Assembly (NCBI GenBank): GCA_963765375.1
Contig: CAVXVZ010000013.1
Location: 62,001 to 126,000, forward strand
Direction of reading: 5' to 3'
DNA: 64,000 nucleotides
Source: Roseiarcus sp963765375
Lineage (GTDB): Bacteria > Pseudomonadota > Alphaproteobacteria > Rhizobiales > Beijerinckiaceae
The notes beneath the pieces are model-generated. The model was not told the origin of the DNA. It ran no database searches and worked only from the letters and a program-made list of their open reading frames with translations. Each line of letters opens with the position of its first letter. Within the stretch, counting starts at the first letter, position 1. Shown piece by piece: positions 26,994-34,508 of this stretch. The position numbers were made by a program, and so were the translations under genes.

Positions 26994-27779
26994 TTGCTAC
27001 TGGGCAAGACGATCGTCATCACCGGAATTTCGTCAGGCATCGGCGCCCGCGTCGGCGACCTTGCGCTCGCGCTCGGCGCCGACATCATTGGCGTCGACGT
27101 CAACCCTCCTGCGCGGCCGCTCGACGCGTTCATCAAGGCCGACATCGGCTCGGCTCAGGGCGTGGCCGAGATCGTCCAGACCCTGCCCAGGCGGTTCGAC
27201 GCGCTCTGCAACGTCGCCGGCGTCTCCGGCATGGTGGGGGCGGCGAAAACGCTCGCGATCAACTTCTATGGCCTCCGCGAATTGACCCAGGCGCTCGCGC
27301 CGCGGCTCAGGGAGGGCGGCGCCGTCGTCAATGTCGCCTCAATCGCCGGCTATGGCTGGCGCGCCAATCTCGAGCGCGCCAAGGCGTTCGCGGCCGCGCC
27401 GGGCTTTCCCGATCTCGGTCCGCTCCTCGCGGCCCATCAAGTTCCGGACGGGGAGGCCTATCCGCTGTCGAAGGAGGTCCTGCTCTTGTGGACCATGCGG
27501 GCCGCGCATCAGCCGTTGTTCAAGGATCGCGGATTGCGCATCAACGCCGTGAGCCCCGGACCGGTGACGACGCCGATCCTCAGGGAGTTTCGCCAGATCT
27601 TCGGCGATCCGCGCGTCGACGACGACATCGCGCGCGTCGGCCGCGCGGGCTCCGCGCCGGACATTGCGCCCGCGATCCTGTTCTTGTGCTCTGACGGGGC
27701 GCGCTGGATCAACGGCGCCAATCTGCCGGTCGACGGGGGCCTTGAAGCTTCGATCAACTCGACCGTGCTCGGGTTTTAG
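26994..27779 (+). CDS. Short-chain dehydrogenase, coniferyl-alcohol dehydrogenase-like
   Basis: NAD(P)-dependent SDR of 261 residues, starting at TTG 26994 with GGGAGG seven bases upstream. It has TGISSGIG at the cofactor site, NVAGVSG, NVASIAGYGW and the catalytic Tyr/Lys in EAYPLSKEVLLLW. It lacks the short Ser-Tyr spacing of classical SDRs: an insertion of about 40 residues (LERAKAFAAAPGFPDLGPLL) separates the catalytic Ser and Tyr. This insertion and the WINGANLPVDGGLEAS ending match coniferyl-alcohol dehydrogenase (CalA) and relatives. Likely role: oxidation of a cinnamyl or benzyl alcohol taken up by the preceding importer. Confidence 0.82.
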   Translation: MLLGKTIVITGISSGIGARVGDLALALGADIIGVDVNPPARPLDAFIKADIGSAQGVAEIVQTLPRRFDALCNVAGVSGMVGAAKTLAINFYGLRELTQALAPRLREGGAVVNVASIAGYGWRANLERAKAFAAAPGFPDLGPLLAAHQVPDGEAYPLSKEVLLLWTMRAAHQPLFKDRGLRINAVSPGPVTTPILREFRQIFGDPRVDDDIARVGRAGSAPDIAPAILFLCSDGARWINGANLPVDGGLEASINSTVLGF

Positions 27780-27826
27780 CCGTCGCCGCGCATGGCGCGC
27801 GGCGACTAAAGCAAAGGGAGGTCTCA

Positions 27827-29269
27827 ATGAAGGTTGATTTCATCATCGACGGCGCGGCGGCTTCGGCAACCTCCGGCGCAACATACACCCGTCACGATCC
27901 GGTGACCGGGGCGGTCGCGAGCGAAGCGGCGGCGGCGAGCGAGGCCGACGCCGCCAAGGTCGTCGAGGCCGCGGCGCGCGCGTTCCCGGCCTGGTCTGGG
28001 ACCGGTCCGAGCGAACGACGGGCGCTTTTGCTCAAGGCCGCCGATCTTCTCGAGGCCCGCGCGGGCGAATTCACCCAGCCGATGATCGAGGAAATCGGCG
28101 CGACCGCGCCCTGGGCCGGCTTCAACGTCCACTTCGCCGCCAGCATGCTGCGCGAAGCCGCAGGCCTCACGACGCAAATCGTGGGCGAGATCATTCCCGC
28201 CGACAAGCCGGGCGTGATTTCGCTCGCGGTCAGGCAGCCGGCCGGCGTCGTTCTCGGCATCGCGCCGTGGAACGCCCCGGTGATCCTGGGCGTGCGCGCG
28301 ATCGCGGCGCCGCTCGCCTGCGGCAACACGGTGATCCTGAAATCGTCGGAAGTCTGCCCCGCGACCCATCGTCTGATCGGCCAGATCATGAACGACGCCG
28401 GCTTCCCGAAGGGCGTCGTCAATGTGATCTCCAACGCTCCGGAAGACGCGCCGAAGGTGGTGGCGGCGCTGATCGCCAATCCGGCGGTCAAGCGGGTGAA
28501 CTTCACCGGCTCGTCGAAGGTCGGCAAGACGATCGCCAAGCTCGCGGCGGAGCATCTGAAGCCGGTCCTGCTCGAGCTCGGCGGCAAGGCGCCGCTCGTC
28601 GTGCTCGACGACGCCGATATCGACGAGGCGGTCAACGCCGCGGTGTTCGGCGCGTTCGCCAACGCGGGCCAGATTTGCATGTCGACCGAGCGGCTCATCG
28701 TCGACGCCAAGGTCGCCGACGCCTTCGTCGACAAGCTCGCCAAGCGCGCCGCGGCGCTGCCGAGCGGCGATCCGCGCGGCCATGTCGTCCTGGGCTCGCT
28801 GGTCAGCGCGAGCGCCGCCGAGCGGATGGACGAACTGATCGCCGACGCGGTCGCCAAGGGGGCCAAGGTCGTCGCCGGCGGAAAACGCAACGGCACGATT
28901 GTCGAGGCGACGATCGTCGACCGGGTGACGCCTGCGATGCGCATCTATCGCGAGGAGTCGTTCGGGCCGGTGAAGCCGGTGGTGCGGGTCGATGGCGAGG
29001 AGGAGGCGATCCGGGTCGCCAACGACACCGAATACGGCCTGTCGGCCGCGGTGTTCAGCCGCGACATCCAGCGCGCCCTCAATGTCGCCAAACGGATCGA
29101 ATCCGGCATCTGCCACATCAACGGCCCGACCGTGCATGACGAAGCGCAAATGCCGTTCGGCGGCATGAAGTCGTCCGGCTACGGCCGCTTTGGCAGCAAG
29201 GCGGTGATCGCCGAGTTCACCGACCTGCGCTGGATCACGATCGAGGGTCCGCAGCACTACCCGTTCTGA
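27827..29269 (+). CDS. Aldehyde dehydrogenase, vanillin/salicylaldehyde dehydrogenase-like
   Basis: NAD(P)-dependent aldehyde dehydrogenase, 480 residues. It has GIAPWNAPVILGVRAIAAPL, the cofactor segment GNTVILKSSE, NFTGSSKVGKTI, catalytic Glu in LLELGGKAPLVVLDDADID and catalytic Cys in NAGQICMSTERL, then EESFGPVKPVVRV. The short length (about 480) and the end WITIEGPQHYPF are features of aromatic aldehyde dehydrogenases such as vanillin (Vdh) and salicylaldehyde (DoxF/NahF) dehydrogenase. It follows the SDR by 47 bp with GGGAGG before the ATG and would oxidise the aldehyde made by the SDR to an acid. Last gene of the operon. Confidence 0.88.
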   Translation: MKVDFIIDGAAASATSGATYTRHDPVTGAVASEAAAASEADAAKVVEAAARAFPAWSGTGPSERRALLLKAADLLEARAGEFTQPMIEEIGATAPWAGFNVHFAASMLREAAGLTTQIVGEIIPADKPGVISLAVRQPAGVVLGIAPWNAPVILGVRAIAAPLACGNTVILKSSEVCPATHRLIGQIMNDAGFPKGVVNVISNAPEDAPKVVAALIANPAVKRVNFTGSSKVGKTIAKLAAEHLKPVLLELGGKAPLVVLDDADIDEAVNAAVFGAFANAGQICMSTERLIVDAKVADAFVDKLAKRAAALPSGDPRGHVVLGSLVSASAAERMDELIADAVAKGAKVVAGGKRNGTIVEATIVDRVTPAMRIYREESFGPVKPVVRVDGEEEAIRVANDTEYGLSAAVFSRDIQRALNVAKRIESGICHINGPTVHDEAQMPFGGMKSSGYGRFGSKAVIAEFTDLRWITIEGPQHYPF

Positions 29270-29655
29270 AGCGGGAGCGGCGGCGGGGCGCATGAGCGCG
29301 ACCCGCCGCAACATGACGATCTATCTCACCCGCAACACTGGGCCGGCTTCTTCATGGCCGCGACCGGCTGGCCGCTCGCGCTCATGACCCGGGCCTACAC
29401 CCTCGTCTCGTTCTTCATTGCGAGCGCGGTCAAGATCGGCGTCTACCGGATGATCGGGCGCCGCTCGGGAAGGCAGGCCCGCCATCTCGCGCGCGTCGGG
29501 GGTTGGCTTTTCGATCATCTCCATCACGTTGCGGCACATAGACCGGGGGAAGGATGAGGCGGTCTTGGAATGACGGCTTCGGCGCGAACATTGGCCCTCC
29601 CTGACGGCCCCTGTGGACCCGCTGTCCGTCCATTTCGTGCATCCGCTCCAAGTCC
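29270..29655. other. Intergenic stretch after the aldehyde dehydrogenase, no intact gene
   Basis: A hydrophobic plus-strand segment at about 29354-29470 (MAATGWPLALMTRAYTLVSF) resembles part of a membrane protein but has no continuation and no ribosome site. It may be the stub of a gene removed when the neighbouring IS remnant arrived. Nothing else is recognisable. Confidence 0.3.
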
Positions 29656-30180
29656 TCAGCCAGAGCCTGACGCGTCTCGGCTCTCGCGAAAGGCTTGGCT
29701 GTCGCGGGCGCGGTCGGCGAAGACGGCCTGCTCGTCGCCCTGTACGAGCGCCTCTCCCGGGCGGGAGTCGTGGACGTTGGCCGAGGTCATCTCGGCCTGA
29801 CGCACAAGGCCGCTGCCGTCGTCGACCGCCGGATGCGCCTTGTAGCCGAAACGGGCTTGTCTGCGCTTCATGGTGACGCGCGTCGGATCGCGTCGGTTCA
29901 TGCCGCCGCTTCCGTAGCGCGGACGCTTGACCGCGGCGGCGATCAGGGTCGCGTCCACCAGCGTGCCGCGCTTGACGATCAGGCCGAGCCCATCCAGTTG
30001 CCGGTTGGTCTCCGCCCGGCGCGCCTCGCGTCGAAGCGTGGACCGGAGCCGGCAAAGCATCAAACGCCGACCAGTCGAACGCCTGCTCGATCCGAGTCCA
30101 GAAACCCTCCGCCCCTCGCATAACCGCTGACCATCGCGTCCACGAACGAACGAAGGCTGAGACAAATCACGACGAGACAT
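29656..30180 (-). pseudogene. IS5-family transposase remnant
   Basis: Fragments of one transposase in two frames: MSRRDLSQPSFV (start at 30180), then RGAEGFWTRIEQAFDWSAFD one frame over, then, after a gap of roughly a hundred missing codons, RQLDGLGLIVKRGTLVDATL and FGYKAHPAVDDGSGLVRQAE with SANVHDS. These are N-terminal and DDE-domain pieces of an IS5-type enzyme. The C-terminal third is absent. Several frameshifts and an internal deletion make it non-functional. Confidence 0.75.
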
Positions 30181-30428
30181 CAGCGAATCATCCCCTCCGG
30201 CAACCCCACCAGCGAATCAAATCCGCCCGACTTCTGCAAAGCTCGCGCCGCTTTTTCTGTCGGTAGCAGACGATATGTCCGGTTTAGGCAGCGCACGATC
30301 TGTCCGGTAGTCCGGCCCTTTAAATCCGCTCGGCGGCCAAACCCTGTGGACGGCATGGACAAGCCATCGGCTTGCCCACCCCGCCCACAGGAGAACAAAA
30401 GCAGAAGAAGCGGACATTCGTTGTGCTA

Positions 30429-31567
30429 TACCCCAACTCATTGGGAATGCGAAAAGCTCTTGCCAAGCGGGTTGAGTTGGATTCGTTTGAGGGGATGATT
30501 CGCCCTGGCTTCTTGTTGGGAGATGAACGTTCTGCACTGATCGCGCTGGCGCGCGATGGGTCGGTGACGCATCGGTTGGCTCGGCGAGCCAATGCGCTGG
30601 TGTTGCTCGACGATGGCCTGAGCTGCGAGCAAGTGGCGCGGGTTCTTTTGCTGGACGACGACACGATCCGTCGCTGGCATGGCGCGTTTGCCGAGGGCGG
30701 CCGCAAGGCGCTGATGCGGTTTGAGGCCGGCGGCAGCGCTTGCGTTCTGAGCGAGGCGCAACGGGGGAAACTGGTCGGGTGGGTTCGCGCGGCCTCGCCG
30801 CGCTCGACGGGTCAGATCGGCGCGTGGATCGCATCGGAATTCGGGGTGGAATACGAAAGCCGCTCGGGACTGGTCGCGCTTCTGCATCGTCTCGGCCTCG
30901 AATATCGCAAGCCCGAAGTCATTCCTCGCCATCTCGACGAGACCAAGCAGCGCGCGTTCATCAAGCTTTACGAGAAACTGATGAACGCCTTGGGCGCCGA
31001 TGAGGCGGTGCTGTTCGTGGATGCCGTGCATCCCACGCATGGGGCGCGCGCGGCGGGATGCTGGGCGGCTAAGGACGAGCACCTGGCGATCGAACAGACA
31101 ACCGGCCGCCAACGCCTCAATATCCATGGCGCGATCGATCTCGAGACTGGGCGGACCAAAATGATCGAGGCCGAGGCCATCGACGCCGCTTCAACGATCA
31201 AACTCCTCGCGGGCATCGAGGCGCTCTATTCCACCACGGCGCTGATCCATGTGTTTCTCGACAATGCGCGCTATCATCACGCCAAGATTGTCCGGAAGTG
31301 GCTATCGCAACCCGGACGCAGGATCGCGTTGCATTTCGTCCCGTCGTACTGCCCGCATCTCAATCCCATCGAGCGGCTGTGGGCGCTGATGCACCAGCAT
31401 CTCACCCACAACAAGACCTACCCAACGTGTCGGGAATTCGCCGACGCCATTCTCAACTTCCTACGCGACGAAGTCCCGAGGAAATGGGGCGAGTTTTGCG
31501 ATTCGGTCACTGATAATTTCCGCGTCGTCCTTCCCGCCAATTTTCGGATCTTGGCGTGAGCGGGGTA
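30429..31567 (+). mobile_element. IS630-family insertion sequence, 1139 bp
   Basis: Ends TACCCC (30429) and GGGGTA (31567) form short inverted repeats, each flanked by TA (30427-30428 and 31568-31569), as expected for the TA-targeting IS630/Tc1 group. One intact transposase gene fills the element. It sits inside the remnant ends at 30258/31601. Confidence 0.85.
30447..31559 (+). CDS. IS630-family transposase
   Basis: 370-residue transposase from the ATG at 30447. It has an N-terminal helix-turn-helix (RRANALVLLDDGLSCEQVAR), a winged-helix linker region (ASPRSTGQIGAWIASEFGVE) and a C-terminal DDE domain with the usual spacing: Asp in LFVDAVHPTHGARAAGCW, Asp in HVFLDNARYHHAK and Glu in CPHLNPIERLWALMH. 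The frame is uninterrupted. Longer versions from 30372 would extend beyond the left end of the element and are not real. Confidence 0.93.
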   Translation: MRKALAKRVELDSFEGMIRPGFLLGDERSALIALARDGSVTHRLARRANALVLLDDGLSCEQVARVLLLDDDTIRRWHGAFAEGGRKALMRFEAGGSACVLSEAQRGKLVGWVRAASPRSTGQIGAWIASEFGVEYESRSGLVALLHRLGLEYRKPEVIPRHLDETKQRAFIKLYEKLMNALGADEAVLFVDAVHPTHGARAAGCWAAKDEHLAIEQTTGRQRLNIHGAIDLETGRTKMIEAEAIDAASTIKLLAGIEALYSTTALIHVFLDNARYHHAKIVRKWLSQPGRRIALHFVPSYCPHLNPIERLWALMHQHLTHNKTYPTCREFADAILNFLRDEVPRKWGEFCDSVTDNFRVVLPANFRILA

Positions 31568-31671
31568 TACCAAAACCGGACAACTCAATTCGCTATCGAC
31601 AGGACTTGCGCGAGTGATTTGCCTTGGCTCCGCGCGCGGCCGTCTCTCCCCATGATCCTTGGAGGAATAAT

Positions 31672-31687
31672 TCAACCAATCGGTTGA
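31672..31687. promoter_or_regulatory. Upstream operator-like dyad of the ArsR operon
   Basis: TCAACC-N4-GGTTGA, perfect 6-bp arms. It matches the dyad at 31711-31728 in arms and spacer length, 40 bp centre to centre (about four helical turns). Likely ArsR-family binding site. Confidence 0.6.
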
Positions 31688-31710
31688 CTTCACGGATTGC
31701 CTCGTCTACA

Positions 31711-31728
31711 TTCAACCACATGGTTGAA
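31711..31728. promoter_or_regulatory. Operator-like dyad covering the arsR start codon
   Basis: TTCAACCACATGGTTGAA: perfect 7-bp arms around ACAT; the ATG of the regulator (31720-31722) lies at its centre. Binding here would block initiation as well as transcription, which suggests autorepression. Confidence 0.65.
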
Positions 31729-32088
31729 CTAGATGCGCCCGAGCTCACCTCGGTCTTTCACGCCCTTGGCGACGCAACTCGCCGGCGGATGCTGCGCGAG
31801 CTCGCCGGCGGCGAGCGATCGGTCGGCCAGCTTGCGCAACCTTTCGCCATTTCGCTCGCGGCGGCCTCGAAGCATATCAAGGTGCTCGAGGGCGCCGGGC
31901 TCATCCGCCGCGAAGTGCGCGGCCGCACCCATCTCTGCCGCCTCGACCCCGGGCCGCTCGCCAGCGCCCACGAGTGGCTGAGCTTCTACGAGCGCTTCTG
32001 GACCGCCCGGCTGGATATGCTCGAACGGTTGCTCCGCGAAGAGGACGCACGCCAATCCCTGATACCCGAAAAAGGAGACGACCAGTGA
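31720..32088 (+). CDS. ArsR/SmtB-family transcriptional regulator
   Basis: A 122-residue winged-helix repressor. FHALGDATRRRMLRELAGGE followed by SVGQLAQPFAISLAAASKHI and KVLEGAGLIRREVRGRTHLC is the ArsR core; no metal-binding Cys pair (ELCVCDL) is present, as in the subgroup linked to SRPBCC proteins. The tail LDMLERLLREEDARQS is helical and probably dimerises. The start is ATG 31720, where MVELDAPELTSVFHALGD matches the family; earlier starts lie in the promoter. Its stop overlaps the SRPBCC start (GTGA). Two matching dyads upstream point to autoregulation. Confidence 0.9.
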   Translation: MVELDAPELTSVFHALGDATRRRMLRELAGGERSVGQLAQPFAISLAAASKHIKVLEGAGLIRREVRGRTHLCRLDPGPLASAHEWLSFYERFWTARLDMLERLLREEDARQSLIPEKGDDQ

Positions 32089-32621
32089 ACGAACCCGCGA
32101 ACGCGGATGCCTTTGGCGTGCTGACCGAGCCTGCGACGCTCACAATCCAGCGCTTTCTGCCCGGCCCGATCGAGCGCGTCTGGGCTTATCTGACCGAGAG
32201 CGACCTGCGCCGGCAGTGGCTGGCCGAGGGCCAGATGGAGATGAAGGTCGACGCGCCGTTCGAACTCGTCTGGCGAAACAATGAGCTTACCAATCCGCCC
32301 GGCCGCCGGCCGGAAGGCTATGGCGACGAACACCGGATGGAGAGTCGGATCACCGAGCTCGACCCGCCCCGCAAGATCGCCTTCACCTGGGGAAAGGGCA
32401 GCGGCGACGTTTCGTTCGGACTCGAGCCAAGGGGCGAAAGGGTGCTGCTGACCGTGATCCATCGCCGCCTGCCCGACCGCGGAATGTTGCTCGGCGTCAG
32501 CTCCGGCTGGCACGCGCATCTCGACGTCCTGGCCGCTCGCCTGACTGGCCAGGAGCCGGAGCCGTTCTGGGACCGGGTGACCCGTCTGCGCAAGGAATAC
32601 GACCGGCGCATCCCGGCCTGA
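32085..32621 (+). CDS. SRPBCC (AHSA1/START-like) domain protein
   Basis: 178-residue helix-grip protein starting at GTG 32085 with AAAGGAGA eight bases upstream. TLTIQRFLPGPIERVWAYLT begins the domain; RQWLAEGQMEM, FELVWRN and ITELDPPRKIAFTWGKGSGD are typical of the Aha1-C-like group. These proteins have a hydrophobic cavity and bind lipid-like or aromatic ligands, but biochemical roles are mostly unknown. ArsR-SRPBCC pairs are common; here they are followed by two DUF899 genes. Confidence 0.88.
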   Translation: MNEPANADAFGVLTEPATLTIQRFLPGPIERVWAYLTESDLRRQWLAEGQMEMKVDAPFELVWRNNELTNPPGRRPEGYGDEHRMESRITELDPPRKIAFTWGKGSGDVSFGLEPRGERVLLTVIHRRLPDRGMLLGVSSGWHAHLDVLAARLTGQEPEPFWDRVTRLRKEYDRRIPA

Positions 32622-32679
32622 TGACGAGACGAGTGACCGGAATTGATCGAACTCAAAATCGACAACCAGGAGGTTGACT

Positions 32680-33471
32680 ATGCACAGTCAGGTCGTATCG
32701 CGCGAAGAGTGGCTCACGGCCCGGCTCGGATTGCTCGAGGAGGAAAAGGAGCTGACGCGGCGCAGCGACGAGGTGGCGCGCCTCCGCCAGGAGATGCCAT
32801 GGGTCCGGGTCGATAATGCGTACCGGTTCGACACCGACGAAGGGGCGACCTCGCTCAAGGGCCTCTTCGGACGCCGCTCGCAGCTCCTCGTCTACCACTT
32901 CATGTTCGGGCCCGATTACAAGGCGGGATGTCCGTCCTGCTCGATGATCGCCGATGGGTTCAACGGCTTCGCGGTGCACCTCGCGAACCACGACGTCGCG
33001 CTGTGGGCCGTGTCGCGCGCGCCGCTTGCGAAGCTGGACGCCTACAAGAGGCGGATGGGCTGGACGTTTCCTTGGGCCTCCTCGTTCGGCGACGACTTCA
33101 ACTTCGATTTCAATGTCTCGATCACCGAGGCGCAGCAGCGCGACGGAGGCGTCGAATACAACTACCGGCGTGGCGACCACCCGCTGACCGCCGCGCAGGT
33201 CCCTGAGCCCGTCGCACGATTCGCGGCGTCCTGCGGAACCGACGGGCGAACATTCATGCGCGATCGGCCGGGAATGAGCGCCTTCGCGATCGAGGACGGC
33301 GTCGTCCACCACGCCTATTCGACCTATGCGCGCGGGCTCGACGGGCTATGGGGCGCCTATCAGTGGCTGGATCGCGCGCCCAAGGGAAGGAACGAAGCGG
33401 GGATTTGGTGGCGCCGACATGACGAGTATGGCGCTCCCGCCCGTGAGCCCGTTCAGCAAACCGGAGGTTGA
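32680..33471 (+). CDS. DUF899 family thioredoxin-like protein, copy 1
   Basis: 263 residues starting MHSQVVSREEWLTARLGLLE, with AGGAGG six bases before the ATG at 32680. DUF899 proteins have a thioredoxin-like fold; the CxxC motif is AGCPSCSMIADGFNG, and the downstream features GWTFPWASSFGDDFNFDFNV, VVHHAYSTYARGLDG and YQWLDRAPKGRNE are all conserved. Compared with copy 2 it has an extra segment between the DFNV and HHAYSTY blocks. No signal peptide. Function is undescribed; a redox role is an inference from the fold and Cys pair. The next gene starts 3 bp after its stop. Confidence 0.88.
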   Translation: MHSQVVSREEWLTARLGLLEEEKELTRRSDEVARLRQEMPWVRVDNAYRFDTDEGATSLKGLFGRRSQLLVYHFMFGPDYKAGCPSCSMIADGFNGFAVHLANHDVALWAVSRAPLAKLDAYKRRMGWTFPWASSFGDDFNFDFNVSITEAQQRDGGVEYNYRRGDHPLTAAQVPEPVARFAASCGTDGRTFMRDRPGMSAFAIEDGVVHHAYSTYARGLDGLWGAYQWLDRAPKGRNEAGIWWRRHDEYGAPAREPVQQTGG

Positions 33472-33474
33472 GCC

Positions 33475-34221
33475 ATGCACACTCCCCCGATCGTTTCGCG
33501 CGAGCACTGGGACGCCGCGCGCGAGCAGCTCCTCGCAACGGAGAAGGCGGTGTTCCGGGCCCGCGACGCGCTGGCCGCCGAGCGCCGGCGGATACCCTGG
33601 ATGGCGGTTGAGAAGGCCTACGAGTTCATCGGCCCCGCCGGCAAGGCGAGCCTCATCGACCTGTTCGAGGGCCGCCGTCAGCTGATCGTCTACCGCGCCT
33701 TCTTCGAGCCCGGAGTGTTCGGCTGGCCGGACCATGCCTGCCGCGGCTGCTCGCTCGGAGCCGATCAGGTCTCGAACCTCGCCCATCTGAACGCGCGCGA
33801 CACGACGCTTGCGTATGTCTCCCGCGCGCCGCAGGCGGACATCGCGCGCCTCAAGGCGCGGATGGGCTGGGAGATGCCTTGGTACACGATCACCGACAGC
33901 TTCGACGCCGACTTCGGCGTCGACGAGTGGCACGGCCATAACGTCTTTTTCCGCGACGGCGACAGGGTGTTCCGCACCTACTTCATCAACAGCCGCGGCG
34001 ACGAAGCGATGGGTACCGTCTGGAGCTATCTCGACGCGACGCCGCTCGGACGCCAGGAGTTATGGGAGGATTCGCCAGAGGGCTACCGCCAGACTCCGCC
34101 TTACAAATGGTGGAACTGGCACGACAACTACGAAGCCGAGGCGTCTGTCGACCCGCGATGGGTCAAGGTGTCGGACGCGGGGGAAGCCGCCTTCCGGAAC
34201 GAGGCGGTGGCGAAGCCATGA
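33475..34221 (+). CDS. DUF899 family thioredoxin-like protein, copy 2
   Basis: 248 residues, a paralogue of the preceding gene: VSREHWDAAREQLLATEKAV, RRRIPWMAVEKAYEF, the Cys motif HACRGCSLGADQVSNLAHLN, MGWEMPWYTITDSFDADFG, YFINSRGDEAMGTVWSYLDA. It has WHGHNVFFRDGDRVFRTYF in place of the longer insertion of copy 1. The two copies are too different for a recent duplication, so they may form a heteromeric pair or act on different substrates. Its stop overlaps the start of the membrane protein gene (ATGA). Confidence 0.88.
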   Translation: MHTPPIVSREHWDAAREQLLATEKAVFRARDALAAERRRIPWMAVEKAYEFIGPAGKASLIDLFEGRRQLIVYRAFFEPGVFGWPDHACRGCSLGADQVSNLAHLNARDTTLAYVSRAPQADIARLKARMGWEMPWYTITDSFDADFGVDEWHGHNVFFRDGDRVFRTYFINSRGDEAMGTVWSYLDATPLGRQELWEDSPEGYRQTPPYKWWNWHDNYEAEASVDPRWVKVSDAGEAAFRNEAVAKP

Positions 34222-34496
34222 GCCAAGCCTACTCCGCCCGCGCCGCCGCCGCCCCGGTCCGCTATGACATCGCGGCCGCCGCGCGCGACTGGCTCGGCCT
34301 CGCGGCGGCGCCGACCTTCGCTTTCATGGCGCTGGTCACGGCGATCGGCGGCGAGCCGCAGCTCCTTTGCTCTGCCGCCCGTCTCGGGTCGCCGCTCGAC
34401 GGGATGGTCGTGATGTACCTCTTGATGGGCGCATTCCACGCGGGCCCATGGCTCAAGCTGATCTCGGCTAGGCTGACCGGCGCCGGCCGCGCCTGA
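34218..34496 (+). CDS. Small membrane protein closing the DUF899 operon
   Basis: 92 residues from ATG 34218, overlapping the previous stop by 4 bp. An Ala-rich cytoplasmic start is followed by two hydrophobic segments, about residues 24-44 (DWLGLAAAPTFAFMALVTAI) and 62-77 (GMVVMYLLMGAFHAGPWLKL). I do not recognise a named family. Because it is translationally coupled to the DUF899 genes it probably works with them, for example as a membrane partner. Confidence 0.7.
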   Translation: MSQAYSARAAAAPVRYDIAAAARDWLGLAAAPTFAFMALVTAIGGEPQLLCSAARLGSPLDGMVVMYLLMGAFHAGPWLKLISARLTGAGRA

Positions 34497-34508
34497 TGGA
34501 GGCGGTGA

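Larger units (their letters stand above)
30258..31601. mobile_element. Ends of an older IS (IS21-like?) with IS630 inserted inside
   Basis: Imperfect inverted repeats bound the region: TGTCGGTAGC at 30258, continuing to TGTCCGGTTTAGG at 30288, and on the other side CCAAAACCGGACA at 31570, ending GCTATCGACA at 31601. The outer 10 bases and inner 13 bases match with one mismatch each. A subterminal TGTCCGG copy follows at about 30300. Without the IS630 only about 200 bp remain, with no transposase of its own, so this is a deletion derivative or MITE. The assignment to IS21 is tentative. Confidence 0.5.

Noticed and set aside
29270..29600. Aldehyde dehydrogenase operon continuing into a membrane protein gene
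   Set aside because: The hydrophobic frame at 29354 is 67 codons, without a ribosome site, and stops in disrupted sequence; kept only as a possible stub.
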